Source: Muribaculaceae bacterium (GTDB taxonomy: Bacteria > Bacteroidota > Bacteroidia > Bacteroidales > Muribaculaceae). From it: a DNA stretch of 64,000 bases. The position numbers and the translations under genes were made by a program. The notes under the pieces were generated by a model, which worked only from the letters and a program-made list of their open reading frames with translations, did no database searches and was not told where the DNA came from. The stretch covers positions 1-64,000 of the forward strand of contig JAFLTY010000005.1 in NCBI GenBank assembly GCA_022509065.1, in the 5' to 3' direction. Below are positions 53,328 to 62,895 of this stretch, one piece after another. Position 1 is the first letter of the stretch. Every line of letters begins with the position of its first letter.

Positions 53328-56300
53328 TTACTTCACGATAAACTTGGTAACTGACGAACCTTGACGACGCAGAACGATAGTTCCTGGCATCGGGTTCTGT
53401 ATACGCATACCGTGCAGGTCGTAGTATTCGACGGGAGCGTCGGTGTTATCATCGGCGATTATTGCATTCACGGACGCTTCTGAGTCGAGCAATAATGTCG
53501 AGGGAGCAGCTGTGGTCGTCACATTACGGTCTTTCTTGATGGTGTAAGCGTGCAGACCATAGTTGCCGCGATGCCAAGCGTAGAGGTTTCCGGCGTTGTC
53601 AAACACAACCTGGTTGATTTCGTCCGAACCTTGCGAACCTGGAATGACATAAAGTTTGGTGAATGAAGGTGTGTTGTCGTTCCATTCAACTCTCCATATA
53701 CCAATGCCGGTCTTCTTCTCGGTGATGGCCATAAGGTTGAGTTCATTGTTGATAGCGATACCCGAACCGCCTGAAGACAGTTTGTCACCGAGAACCGATG
53801 AATTGAATTTGATATTGCCATCGTTATCAATATAAAGGAAACAGGGGCTATCTTCCTTGTTAGCACCTTCGGCACGAGCCTGGCTTACAAATATACCATC
53901 GGGGACAGCAATGATTTCGACGTTCTGACCTGACATATAATTGTTAGCTGTTACTCCGGCAAAAGCCTCAGGTTCAGTTACCCACGGATTTGAAGTGCCG
54001 ACTTTTTGACGGATAAGAGTCATTGTTCCGTTGGCAGTCGGGTAGTCTTCCGAGTAAGAATAAACGTATGTATCGTCGCCGTCACCCTGGATGGCTATAC
54101 CGGTAGCAGTACCACCGATTGTTTTTCCGTCAAGGATGTGCGCACCTTTGGAGTCACGTTCACCAGCAAGAATATCATAGGTAGTTTCGGGATTGGCGGG
54201 GTCAAATACCCAATATCCAGCACCGGCATCCGACCAGTCCACGATGTATGTCAGACCTTTATGGTGTGTAAGACGGAACGGTGAACTAACCTTGCTGGCA
54301 GCCCATGTGTTGCCTTCGGGATCGTAGGTCTCAAACTTTTCGAGGTTCGGAGTATATACGCTGATGCCCTGATTGTATCCAGCAGATGTAACAATACTTC
54401 CGAATGCGGGACTGTCGGTATCGCCTACCCAGGTAACACCGCCACGTGAGTTGTTTTTCAGCTTGACATCAGATGCGAAGACTTTGCCGGCTGTGGGAAC
54501 TTCTGCGCCCGTGACACGTATCGCCCAGTTATATTTCATGCCGTCCTGAAGTTCGGTGGCATCGAGTGTGTAGTCGTTATAGCCCTTGGTAGCAGCACCG
54601 AGAGATTTGACAACTTGCGAATCACCGCTGGTCAGAATGAGTTCCACATTGTCGGCATCGGCATTGAGCTCATATATAATATGATACGAACGATCCTCGT
54701 TTGCATACGCCTGGAGGTAATAAGCGTAAGGCGAAATGTTGAGATCCTGTTCCACATTGTTTGTGGTATAACGTGAAACCTTGTCACCGTTTACTGTTGC
54801 GAAGACAAGATAAGCGGTTGTGATAGCGTTTGTTTCTTCGTTACGCTGTACCACGGTATAACCGAGTGTTCCAAGCTCTGAACCATTTACGTCTTTTGTT
54901 TCAGTATCGCCAGAGACAACCTCGACCGATACGGGGGTGGCTTTGTCAAGACCGTTTGTCACGTCATAGAGGGTAAACCCGGAAGCGGTGGCAGCAGGAA
55001 CTGTCAAATAAACATGACCTGCATATTTGAAGGCAGTCGCGCCGGTAGCATTTTCCAGTTCGGGCAATTTGGATGTAACTGTCATGTTTACGGGGTCTGA
55101 TCCCATTTTGTTTTCAATCTCGGCGATGCCCCCCTTAGACGATACGAGCCAAATGCAACGATCATTGAGAGGAGATACTATAAATCGGTAACCTTCGCCC
55201 ATCAATGTATCAGAGAAAGCGATCCCGTTTGGATTGAGCGGTTTGTGTTCGCTTTCGCCGGCATGCTGACCGTCTACTACGGCTATCTCAAGAGTACGTA
55301 GATTGTAGGTTGGACCCGTAATGGTGGGATTGGCCACGGTGATGACACCTTCTTCGAGCGAGCCCTGATAAGCGAAAGTCGAACCGCCGTATGTGCGGAA
55401 CCACAACGATGAGTTCTGAGTGTTGATGAAATTGATTGGGTCGCCTTCCGGAACGCCTTCATAGTTGTTTTCCCAACGATAGAAACGCAGAGTGCCGCGG
55501 GTTTCACCGGCATCGACATAATCGCTGGAATATTGCAGTTTTTCTTGGTTACAAGCTACCAGTACACCCTCGGCTGTCACTTGAATATCGGAGCAGCGCA
55601 GTTGGTTGCCTGTCATACCACTGGTTGAGGGAGTGGCTATCACCTTCTTGGCCTCTGTATCATAAACAACAATGGTAGGTTCTTTGGCATCGTCAAGTGC
55701 CAGGATATACAGTTTCTGGCCTTTGGGAGCGACACGACGGATTTTTTTGCCCTCAAGCTCAGGAATAGCTACATTTGAGAAGTCCTCTCCTACGTTATAT
55801 GAGTTCATCGCACCATAAGCCGATTTATCGCCCAGTTCGTCGGGATAGTTGAACATAAAGTCGTCAGGCTGGATCCATTCTTTGTTTTCGAGCCATACGG
55901 CCGGATATACACAGTTACCGGGGACAACTTCGACTTCAACGGGCTGTGCCTCTTTATAGTCGGGATGCGAATAGGTGATGGTATATTTACCGGGTTCGAG
56001 ATTGAAAAACACGAACGCACCGTTGTAGTTATCGTCAGTGGTGTATTCATTAATCTTTTCACCGTCTTTAAACAATTCGATGTGTGCACCGTTGAGAGGC
56101 TTGTAGACATCTATTGAGTTAACACGAGGTTTGTAAAGGTCGTGAGTGAATTTTTCGTGCTGGTCACGAACGAGACCGTAGATGTCGCCGGTCGTTTCAC
56201 GTTCAAAACCGAAATATTCGGCGATACCTCGGGCATAAGCGCAACCTTCTTCAAAGTCGACATCAAAGTTCATGCCACGATGCGTAGCGGGCAGATATGT

Positions 56301-57023
56301 GTGGAAGTAGCCTTCGACAAGGTATCCCGGAGTGTCATGTTTGAGCACACCAAGGTAATAGTGCATGAAATCGTAGTCACCGTTGATGTACGCGTGGTTT
56401 TCGCTCCAGCAGGCGTGTTCGTTGGCAAACGAATAGATAGCCGCTGCCTCGGCGATTTCGTACGACCCTTGGACTTCCACTCCGTCACGTCCGTTGCGTC
56501 CGCGGTACATAAACAGGTGATAGTTGACCGAACTACCGATAGTGGCAGCATTAGAGTGTATCGAGATGAAAATATCAAAGTTGTTTTGGTTGACCTCCTC
56601 GCATATCTCCGAGAGTTTACGGTTGTAAAGCTCGTAGTTGGGGGAAGATGTCGTGTTGTTGCTCTCGAAGGGGCCGTTTTTAACACGCGACATCACAATC
56701 TGTTGTGACAAATCTTTAGCTGCACCGATTTCCCAACGTTCACCTTCCTGATTAAGAGAACGATCAAAGGGAACGCCCATTTCGATGAGCGTTTCGAGCG
56801 CACCGAAACCTTTAATCAGGTCGGTGTTCGATTCGAAGAAAGCTGTCGTGTCGGTATTTGTGGCCGAATATGGCGCGTGACCTATGGTCTGGATGGGGCG
56901 GTCGTTACCGGTCCATGATCCATGACCCGGATTTATATAATAACGATAGTCTTCGGGGCTTTGCGCCGCTACGGTCATAACGCCCACCGCAGACAAAAGA
57001 CTCATTAAAAATATTTTTTTCAT
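53328..57023 (-). CDS. Large secreted N-acetylmuramoyl-L-alanine amidase-like protein
   Basis: A 1231-residue protein. The ATG at 57023 gives the signal peptide MKKIFLMSLLSAVGVMTVAA; a TTG two codons upstream is unlikely. Residues about 27-275 match Amidase_3, with the zinc histidine H34 in NPGHGS and a second in FISIHSNA. Residues about 300-375 form a carboxypeptidase-regulatory-like domain (VYKPLNGAHIELFKDGEKI). A long beta-propeller or beta-sandwich region follows to about 1150. The end (YYDLHGMRIQNPMPGTIVLR) resembles a T9SS sorting domain. The family acts on peptidoglycan; the unusually long C-terminal part suggests surface anchoring or binding. It is 35 bases after the propeller gene. 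Confidence 0.82.
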   Translation of the reverse strand: MKKIFLMSLLSAVGVMTVAAQSPEDYRYYINPGHGSWTGNDRPIQTIGHAPYSATNTDTTAFFESNTDLIKGFGALETLIEMGVPFDRSLNQEGERWEIGAAKDLSQQIVMSRVKNGPFESNNTTSSPNYELYNRKLSEICEEVNQNNFDIFISIHSNAATIGSSVNYHLFMYRGRNGRDGVEVQGSYEIAEAAAIYSFANEHACWSENHAYINGDYDFMHYYLGVLKHDTPGYLVEGYFHTYLPATHRGMNFDVDFEEGCAYARGIAEYFGFERETTGDIYGLVRDQHEKFTHDLYKPRVNSIDVYKPLNGAHIELFKDGEKINEYTTDDNYNGAFVFFNLEPGKYTITYSHPDYKEAQPVEVEVVPGNCVYPAVWLENKEWIQPDDFMFNYPDELGDKSAYGAMNSYNVGEDFSNVAIPELEGKKIRRVAPKGQKLYILALDDAKEPTIVVYDTEAKKVIATPSTSGMTGNQLRCSDIQVTAEGVLVACNQEKLQYSSDYVDAGETRGTLRFYRWENNYEGVPEGDPINFINTQNSSLWFRTYGGSTFAYQGSLEEGVITVANPTITGPTYNLRTLEIAVVDGQHAGESEHKPLNPNGIAFSDTLMGEGYRFIVSPLNDRCIWLVSSKGGIAEIENKMGSDPVNMTVTSKLPELENATGATAFKYAGHVYLTVPAATASGFTLYDVTNGLDKATPVSVEVVSGDTETKDVNGSELGTLGYTVVQRNEETNAITTAYLVFATVNGDKVSRYTTNNVEQDLNISPYAYYLQAYANEDRSYHIIYELNADADNVELILTSGDSQVVKSLGAATKGYNDYTLDATELQDGMKYNWAIRVTGAEVPTAGKVFASDVKLKNNSRGGVTWVGDTDSPAFGSIVTSAGYNQGISVYTPNLEKFETYDPEGNTWAASKVSSPFRLTHHKGLTYIVDWSDAGAGYWVFDPANPETTYDILAGERDSKGAHILDGKTIGGTATGIAIQGDGDDTYVYSYSEDYPTANGTMTLIRQKVGTSNPWVTEPEAFAGVTANNYMSGQNVEIIAVPDGIFVSQARAEGANKEDSPCFLYIDNDGNIKFNSSVLGDKLSSGGSGIAINNELNLMAITEKKTGIGIWRVEWNDNTPSFTKLYVIPGSQGSDEINQVVFDNAGNLYAWHRGNYGLHAYTIKKDRNVTTTAAPSTLLLDSEASVNAIIADDNTDAPVEYYDLHGMRIQNPMPGTIVLRRQGSSVTKFIVK

Positions 57024-57058
57024 AATCAAATGGTTAATTATCGGTTAGGTGGATGTTA

Positions 57059-57985
57059 TTATTCGACAGTCATCAAGAAAACATGTCCGTCGGTGTCAGT
57101 GAAAACAATCTTGCCTGCATCGGCCGATCCGGAAGGATACATAGCAATGCGCGATTTGTCGGTGAGAGTTTGTGTCTGGCCTTTCAAGTCGGTCGCTATC
57201 ACTGTCGACTCTGTTACATTCGAACCGTTGTCAAAATCCTGCATACCTATTATCATATCGTTTCCAAACCATTTGGGAGCGTGAATATAGCCGAGGTTTA
57301 CAACACCCGAGCCGTCAAGGTTGCAAACATAGCAACCCGACTGGGATTTGTAATAAACTATCTTCGTGCCGTCGGGGCTTATCGAAGGCCACAGGTAGCT
57401 GCCTTTGCCCTGGGGATTGAGTACAGTGGTTTTGTTGCCGACTGTCAGCACCAAATCACCACGATGAATACCTACAACAGGGGTGGCGTCGACTTGCGCA
57501 GTCGCACCGTTAATTTTTTTTGCCTGACGGCGAGCGTTATTGTTAGCTGTCATTTCAGCGGTATGAACCACTGCGTCTTTCGATATCGCCATGCCACTGA
57601 AATCGCGTGTCGGTTCGGTAAGCCGTGTTTTCTTGCCTTTAGTAACATCCACGCTGTTCACCACGGTATGCGAACGTTTTTTTGCATCCATGACGCGTTC
57701 GCGGTAAACGACTGTGCTGCCGTCGGATGTCATGGTCAGTCCGGTCATGGTGCCGTTTTCGGCAAGTGTCTTGAGCTCACCGGTACTAAGGTTCATGCCC
57801 TTCAGACCATTGGTTGCCAAATCGCTCATTACAACATAATTTCCGTCTGCCGATATCATCGCTTCACCCACAAAAGTGGTGCCGGGGGCAGTAAGCTGTT
57901 GTACCGACTTGACAGTGAGTTCTTTGGCTGTGGTTGTCAGCCCTATCGTAAGAAGAGCTGCAACCGCTAAACTTAATTTTTTCAT
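57059..57985 (-). CDS. Secreted TolB/WD40-like beta-propeller protein
   Basis: A 308-residue protein with signal peptide MKKLSLAVAALLTIGLTTTA. The mature part is built from propeller blades such as GEAMISADGNYVVMSDLA, GLTMTSDGSTVVYRERV, LWPSISPDGTKIVYYKSQSG and GSADAGKIVFTDTDGHVFLM, each with the S-x-DG-x motif of TolB/PD40 repeats. Two cysteines occur in SGCYVCNLDG. It lacks a lipobox. It sits 35 bases upstream of the large amidase gene and 68 bases after the TPR gene, so it probably belongs to the same transcript. Function is unknown. Confidence 0.75.
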   Translation of the reverse strand: MKKLSLAVAALLTIGLTTTAKELTVKSVQQLTAPGTTFVGEAMISADGNYVVMSDLATNGLKGMNLSTGELKTLAENGTMTGLTMTSDGSTVVYRERVMDAKKRSHTVVNSVDVTKGKKTRLTEPTRDFSGMAISKDAVVHTAEMTANNNARRQAKKINGATAQVDATPVVGIHRGDLVLTVGNKTTVLNPQGKGSYLWPSISPDGTKIVYYKSQSGCYVCNLDGSGVVNLGYIHAPKWFGNDMIIGMQDFDNGSNVTESTVIATDLKGQTQTLTDKSRIAMYPSGSADAGKIVFTDTDGHVFLMTVE

Positions 57986-58053
57986 GTCTTGTTGGTTAAT
58001 TGGTTAATATTTAGGTTGATTTGATTAATAATCATGATATATTTATTCGGGCA

Positions 58054-59685
58054 TCAATCGCTCCAAAGGTGTTTAAATCGCTCCATAAGATTAATGAATC
58101 GAAGGTCGGTACGCAACGGAGCCACATTGAGCAATGCGTCATTATTATATGCCCAATCATAATAATTGGCGTAACCTGTCTCGAGAGCCACCTTAGCATA
58201 TTCGAAAGCCTTGTCAAAATCGTCTATTTGCGCATAAAAACATGCTCCTATATAGTTGATATAGGGGTTGGACGCATTCTCGCTTAAAATAGTATTTATG
58301 GCAGCAATTGCTTTTGCTCTTCGAGCGCCAAACAACAGACCGAAAGCACCGTAAATACGCGCCAATTTACTGTCAGTGTTATGTACAGCGATATTGGCGA
58401 CTTTATCATATAGATCTGTGGCGTCGTCAGTGAGGTTTAGCAACGAGCCTTTCACCCATGCCTCGAGCAAGAAACCCCATTGTGTGGTGGCTGAGTCTTC
58501 AACCTTTGCCACCGCTTCGGCGAACAAGTCGGCACTTTGTGTATAATCATGGCTATCTACGTAAGTCAGGCCTATTACCCATAGTGCTTTACTCTTATCC
58601 GGCATCAAATATAAAGCAGTGTTGGCCTGTTGTCGCGCTTCCTCGCTTTTTCCCATGGCTCGTAGAATTCGGGCTCGCAACAATGCCGCCTCCCCATCGT
58701 TCGGATCATAGGCAAGGGCGATATCTGCAGCTGACAGGGCCTTTTCAAACTGACCGAGTGCGAAGCGACACCCCGCCACGGATCGCCACAGACTTCGGTT
58801 GCTCTGAGGGCTGTGATCTATAAGTGCTTCATAGTCAGTCAAAGCTGCCTTATAGCGGTGATTGCGTTCTGCGATAACCGCTCTGAGATAAGGATACAGG
58901 TCAACACCTGGAGCCTGCATTACTGCATCTGTCAGCGCACTGACGGTCGCATTGTAATTGGCGTCTCCGCATTCAATCAGCATGGCTGTCGCGCGTTTAT
59001 TGGAGGAATCGGTGGCAAGTGCCAATATAAGGTCAGCTACTGCCTCTTTGTAATTGCCCGTTTCATACCTAACCGAGGCGCGACGCACATAGAGGTCGGC
59101 ATTATTTGGGTTGAGGGACACGGCTTGTTCAAGCAGTTCTTCGGCTTGTCCCAGATTATTTTCTTTCACAGCTATCCGCGCCAAGCCGACAACAGCTTCA
59201 GGGTTGCGGGAATCAAGACGGAGCATGCGTTGATAGTCCAATTTGGCTTCGCTGTATCGTCCCAATGCATATAGGGTGTTGGCGCGTTGATAAAGTGCTA
59301 CAAAGTCCTCGCAGTCAAGTGTAATGACATCGTTAAGGTCAGCCAGAGCTTCCTCGGGTCGGTTCGTCTGAATATATATGTTGGCGCGCAGCATAAGGGC
59401 ACGTTGACGATCGGCGGTTTGCTTGGACGGTATATATTCCAAAGCATGTTCAACATCATAAAGCGCCTTCATATACTCGTCATGACGGTAATACTCATTG
59501 GCGCGGTTAAGCCAAACAGTGTAATCCTGGGGATTATCCTTCAACTGTTTTGCATAGACATCAAGTACCGCCAAAGTCATCGGGTTAGTGATGTCAGGCG
59601 CTGGAAAGGCGTATGCAATACAAAGCAAACACTGTACGAGACACAGTGAGACAATGAAAGATATTTTTGCGAGGGAGATATTCAG
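58054..59685 (-). CDS. Secreted tetratricopeptide-repeat protein with apparent non-AUG start
   Basis: A protein of about 543 residues if started at the CTG at 59685. The frame has no ATG, GTG or TTG between its upstream stop (59698-59700) and a TTG at 59628. Starting at 59628 would leave only LCIAYAF of a signal peptide. Starting at CTG 59685 gives NISLAKISFIVSLCLVQCLL, a complete signal peptide with a lysine. From about residue 50 onward, degenerate TPR repeats follow (YTVWLNRANEYYRHDEYMKA, FVALYQRANTLYALGRYSEA, ADLYVRRASVRYETGNYKEA). The protein is probably periplasmic and a scaffold. It lies 38 bases after kdsA. Confidence 0.72.
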   Translation of the reverse strand: MNISLAKISFIVSLCLVQCLLCIAYAFPAPDITNPMTLAVLDVYAKQLKDNPQDYTVWLNRANEYYRHDEYMKALYDVEHALEYIPSKQTADRQRALMLRANIYIQTNRPEEALADLNDVITLDCEDFVALYQRANTLYALGRYSEAKLDYQRMLRLDSRNPEAVVGLARIAVKENNLGQAEELLEQAVSLNPNNADLYVRRASVRYETGNYKEAVADLILALATDSSNKRATAMLIECGDANYNATVSALTDAVMQAPGVDLYPYLRAVIAERNHRYKAALTDYEALIDHSPQSNRSLWRSVAGCRFALGQFEKALSAADIALAYDPNDGEAALLRARILRAMGKSEEARQQANTALYLMPDKSKALWVIGLTYVDSHDYTQSADLFAEAVAKVEDSATTQWGFLLEAWVKGSLLNLTDDATDLYDKVANIAVHNTDSKLARIYGAFGLLFGARRAKAIAAINTILSENASNPYINYIGACFYAQIDDFDKAFEYAKVALETGYANYYDWAYNNDALLNVAPLRTDLRFINLMERFKHLWSD

Positions 59686-59723
59686 GATTATCAGGTATTA
59701 GTTCTAAGGATTATCTTTATAAA

Positions 59724-60545
59724 TCAAAAAGAATTAACAGCCGCGCGTAAGGTTGAGAGGCGCTTTAGCAGATCGGGCAACAAATCGAGTCTTAACATAT
59801 TGGCACCATCGCTTTTAGCTTTACCGGGATCGGGGTGTGTTTCGATGAATATACCGTCAGCACCGCAGGCTATGGCGGCTCGTGCTATCGTCTCAATCAT
59901 ATCCGGACGGCCGCCGGTAACCCCGGCCGTCGTATTGGGTTGTTGTAAGGAGTGTGTCACATCCATGATTACCGGCACACCAAGAGCTTTCATGGTGGGA
60001 ATACCTCGAAAATCAACAATAAGATCACTATAACCGAAGGTCGTGCCTCGATCCGTAAGAGATACTTCGCTTCCTCCGGCCTGTTTGATCTTATCGACTG
60101 CAAATTTCATGGATTCGGGCGAAAGGAACTGCCCCTTTTTAATATTGACAAACTTACCTGTACGGGCAGCCGCCACAAGCAAGTCAGTCTGACGGCAAAG
60201 AAAGGCTGGGATCTGTAACATGTCGACATAACGGGCAGCGATAGCGGCTTCGTTCGCTTCGTGAATGTCCGTCACCACAGGGACGCCTACTGTCTCGCGT
60301 ACTTTAGCAAGAACATCCAGAGCTTTTTCGTCTCCTATTCCCGTAAAAGAATCCATACGCGAGCGATTTGCTTTACGATAGCTTCCTTTAAACACGTACG
60401 GAATATTGAGACTCGCAGTAACATCTGCGATATAACGTGCTATTTCAATGGGACTTTGGGTGTCCTCGATGACACATGGACCGGCGAGCAAAAAGAAATT
60501 GTTGGTCGCCGAACTCTTAAGATATGTGCTTAAAGATTGAGCCAT
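59724..60545 (-). CDS. kdsA: 3-deoxy-8-phosphooctulonate synthase (Kdo-8-P synthase)
   Basis: A 273-residue cytoplasmic enzyme condensing arabinose-5-phosphate and phosphoenolpyruvate for LPS Kdo. The ATG at 60545 is chosen because the promoter lies at 60563-60593. Conserved blocks are LLAGPCVIEDTQ, VFKGSYRKANRSR, TDIHEANEA, VNIKKGQFLSPE, LTDRGTTFGYSDLIVDFR and MDVTHSLQQPN. The final GIFIETHPDPGKAKSDGANM motif is complete. Length is normal. It heads a transcript leading into the TPR, propeller and amidase genes. Confidence 0.95.
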   Translation of the reverse strand: MAQSLSTYLKSSATNNFFLLAGPCVIEDTQSPIEIARYIADVTASLNIPYVFKGSYRKANRSRMDSFTGIGDEKALDVLAKVRETVGVPVVTDIHEANEAAIAARYVDMLQIPAFLCRQTDLLVAAARTGKFVNIKKGQFLSPESMKFAVDKIKQAGGSEVSLTDRGTTFGYSDLIVDFRGIPTMKALGVPVIMDVTHSLQQPNTTAGVTGGRPDMIETIARAAIACGADGIFIETHPDPGKAKSDGANMLRLDLLPDLLKRLSTLRAAVNSF

Positions 60546-60562
60546 TTGTGTGGAGTGTTTTG

Positions 60563-60593
60563 CAAATATACATTTATTTATCCAATTATTCAA
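60563..60593 (-). promoter_or_regulatory. Promoter for kdsA
   Basis: On the minus strand TTG (60591-60593) and TATATTTG (60563-60570) are 20 bases apart. Confidence 0.7.
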
Positions 60594-60761
60594 ACTCACA
60601 ACTAACTTTTAGCCGAATTTTTCTTCAAATTTTGGGCAAATTTAGGGTTTGATCATGGCTCTGGGAAGCCTAAAAACCGGAGACGAATGTCTGAGGCGAT
60701 TCGACAAATTTGCATCCAAATATGCACAAATCCGTGCTTTTCACTAAAATGATGTTAATTT

Positions 60762-60793
60762 TTGGGTAAATATCAAAATGTTTGATAACTTTG
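60762..60793 (+). promoter_or_regulatory. Promoter for the DUF5106 gene
   Basis: TTG (60762-60764) and TAACTTTG (60786-60793) are 21 bases apart. The leader is about 40 bases. Confidence 0.65.
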
Positions 60794-60836
60794 TGAGTTA
60801 AGACACAATGTCTTATCAGTAAAAACTTGATTACTT

Positions 60837-61775
60837 ATGCCTAAAATCCTATATAAGCTACACTGCTACAGACTGTTAAAAGTATATTTGACTTTTATTT
60901 CGGTTTGTTTTGTAATGCTGGTCACTCCATGGCGCACCTATGCGCAGGATCTACTGGTCGATGTGCCCGTTCCTCCCGCCGAAATAACCAAACTTGACGA
61001 ACGTTGCAACTATATCATTGACAACTTCTGGAAACATTTTAATTTCAAAAGTGCTTTCTCGTCACACGACAAGATGGAAGCCACATTAGGACAGTTTATA
61101 GCGGTGGCTCCTTATGCCACAGCCGACACTGTATATGCAGCGGTGGACAATCTTATAAAGGGGGTTGAAAAAGCCGATGCTAAAAATCTTGTACCTCTTG
61201 CTCAGATGGTCGAACGATGGTGTGGTACGGATACTGCCGAATATGCGTCCGAGGAATTCATGTTGCCTTTTGCGCAGGCTGTAGCCAACTCAAAAAAAAT
61301 AAAAGGCCCGGAAAAAGAGTATTACTCAGCGATGGCACAGCGCCTGGGCAACAGCCGCACCGGTGTCAAACCGGCTGACTTCACTTTTACAACTCCGGAT
61401 GGCACCACAGAACGTTTCAGTGACGTTACTCAACCAACCGTTCTGCTTTTTTTCTATGACCCCAACGATTTTCAGTCACGTCTGGCTCGCACACGTCTGG
61501 GCAATGACTATGTAGTCAAAACTCTCACACAACATGATTTACTGAAGGTCGTGGCCATATACCCCGGAGAACCTGACGAAACGTGGCAAGCCGATATTGA
61601 CGGCATATCTGACCAGTGGATTATTGGCGCGGCACCAGGCATTGATAAATGGTTCACAATAAAGGGCTACCCTCAAATGTACTTTCTTGACGAGGATCGA
61701 GTCATTACCGACAAGAATTTCAGTACTGACGCCATTATCCAATACTTCGGACAATTCATGCAACCTCGTAAATAA
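60837..61775 (+). CDS. DUF5106 / thioredoxin-fold protein lacking the CxxC motif
   Basis: A 312-residue exported protein. The hydrophobic core [21 protein letters not shown] is a signal peptide or anchor. Residues about 50-170 match DUF5106, with [17 protein letters not shown] and [20 protein letters not shown]. Residues about 185-310 are a thioredoxin-like fold ([42 protein letters not shown]). The usual CxxC redox site is replaced by YDPNDFQ, so it cannot act as a classical thiol oxidoreductase. It precedes mnmA by 16 bases and is probably cotranscribed. Confidence 0.8.
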   Translation: MPKILYKLHCYRLLKVYLTFISVCFVMLVTPWRTYAQDLLVDVPVPPAEITKLDERCNYIIDNFWKHFNFKSAFSSHDKMEATLGQFIAVAPYATADTVYAAVDNLIKGVEKADAKNLVPLAQMVERWCGTDTAEYASEEFMLPFAQAVANSKKIKGPEKEYYSAMAQRLGNSRTGVKPADFTFTTPDGTTERFSDVTQPTVLLFFYDPNDFQSRLARTRLGNDYVVKTLTQHDLLKVVAIYPGEPDETWQADIDGISDQWIIGAAPGIDKWFTIKGYPQMYFLDEDRVITDKNFSTDAIIQYFGQFMQPRK

Positions 61776-61791
61776 ACCAACCGGTGAATAT

Positions 61792-62871
61792 ATGCATATA
61801 GCAGTACTCATATCGGGAGGCGTTGACAGCGCCGTGACGGTTCATCAACTCGTCGAGCAGGGGCACGATTTACACCTGTTCTACATCCGCATTGGCATGG
61901 ACAACGGCGAGGGCGACTGTTCGGCCGAGGAGGATATTGAGATGTGTCGTCTTATCGCTCGTCGTTACGGCTTGCCTTTCGACGTGGTGTCGTTGCATCA
62001 GGAGTACTGGGACAATGTCATGCAATATGCTCTGGACACTGTGCGTCAGGGGCTTACCCCCAATCCCGACATGATGTGCAACAAAATGATAAAATTCGGG
62101 TATTTTGAACGACGTTGGGGGCATGAGTTTGATTTAACGGCCACCGGACACTACGCCACGACGATTCAGCAAGACGGACTGAAGTGGCTCGGTACAGCCG
62201 TCGACCCCGTCAAAGACCAAACAGATTTTCTCGCTCAGATAACGAAGGCTCAACTCGACCACCTTATATTCCCAATAGGCGAACTACCAAAAAGCGAAGT
62301 GCGGAGAATCGCCCTCGAAACCAACATGCCCAACGCTCGTCGTAAAGACAGTCAAGGGATATGCTTCTTGGGCAAGATAAACTATAATGACTTCATACGC
62401 CGTCACCTTGGCGAGCGCCCCGGCCCAATTGTCGAGATAGAGACAGGCAAGAAACTTGGTGAACACCGTGGATTTTGGTTCCATACCATAGGTCAGCGCA
62501 AAGGGCTCGGCCTTAGCGGAGGCCCATGGTTCGTCGTAAAGAAGAACGTGGCCGACAATGTGATATATGTATCAAACGGCTACGACACCGAAAAACAATA
62601 CGGTAAGACGTTACATCTGGCCGAAATGCATTTCATCACAAAAGATCCTTGGCCTGAAGAATGCGTCAACATTCCTATCGTGTTCAAAAACAGACATTCG
62701 CCCGATTTTCTCCCTGCTACGATTACCCGTACCGACCATAGGGAATATGTTGTCAATAGCCAAGTGCCGGTACAGGGAATAGCGCCGGGACAATTCGGAG
62801 TGATTTACGATGCCGATGCCCGCATTTGTTATGGTTCGGGAATCATAACAGGCAGGAATATAGTTGTTTAA
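61792..62871 (+). CDS. mnmA: tRNA 2-thiouridine(34) synthase MnmA
   Basis: A 359-residue cytoplasmic ATP-dependent thiolase for U34 of tRNA Lys/Glu/Gln. The ATG at 61792 follows the DUF5106 stop; a longer frame overlapping that gene is unlikely. The PP-loop is SGGVDSAV at residues 8-15. The catalytic cysteines are C96 in [11 protein letters not shown] and C191 in [10 protein letters not shown]. The C-terminal barrel includes [12 protein letters not shown] and GQFGVIYD. Length matches the family. It is 24 bases upstream of the DUF151 gene. Confidence 0.93.
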   Translation: MHIAVLISGGVDSAVTVHQLVEQGHDLHLFYIRIGMDNGEGDCSAEEDIEMCRLIARRYGLPFDVVSLHQEYWDNVMQYALDTVRQGLTPNPDMMCNKMIKFGYFERRWGHEFDLTATGHYATTIQQDGLKWLGTAVDPVKDQTDFLAQITKAQLDHLIFPIGELPKSEVRRIALETNMPNARRKDSQGICFLGKINYNDFIRRHLGERPGPIVEIETGKKLGEHRGFWFHTIGQRKGLGLSGGPWFVVKKNVADNVIYVSNGYDTEKQYGKTLHLAEMHFITKDPWPEECVNIPIVFKNRHSPDFLPATITRTDHREYVVNSQVPVQGIAPGQFGVIYDADARICYGSGIITGRNIVV

Positions 62872-62895
62872 TCCATGAAGTTGTAGAAAACCAAT

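Noticed and set aside
56142-56708. 188-codon frame on the + strand opposite the amidase
   Set aside because: It lies fully inside the amidase catalytic domain and has no start signal or recognisable motif.
57053-57970. Long open frame of 305 codons on the + strand opposite the TolB-like gene
   Set aside because: It mirrors the propeller gene, which has a signal peptide and repeat blades. The + frame has a cysteine- and histidine-rich composition with no domain and no promoter.
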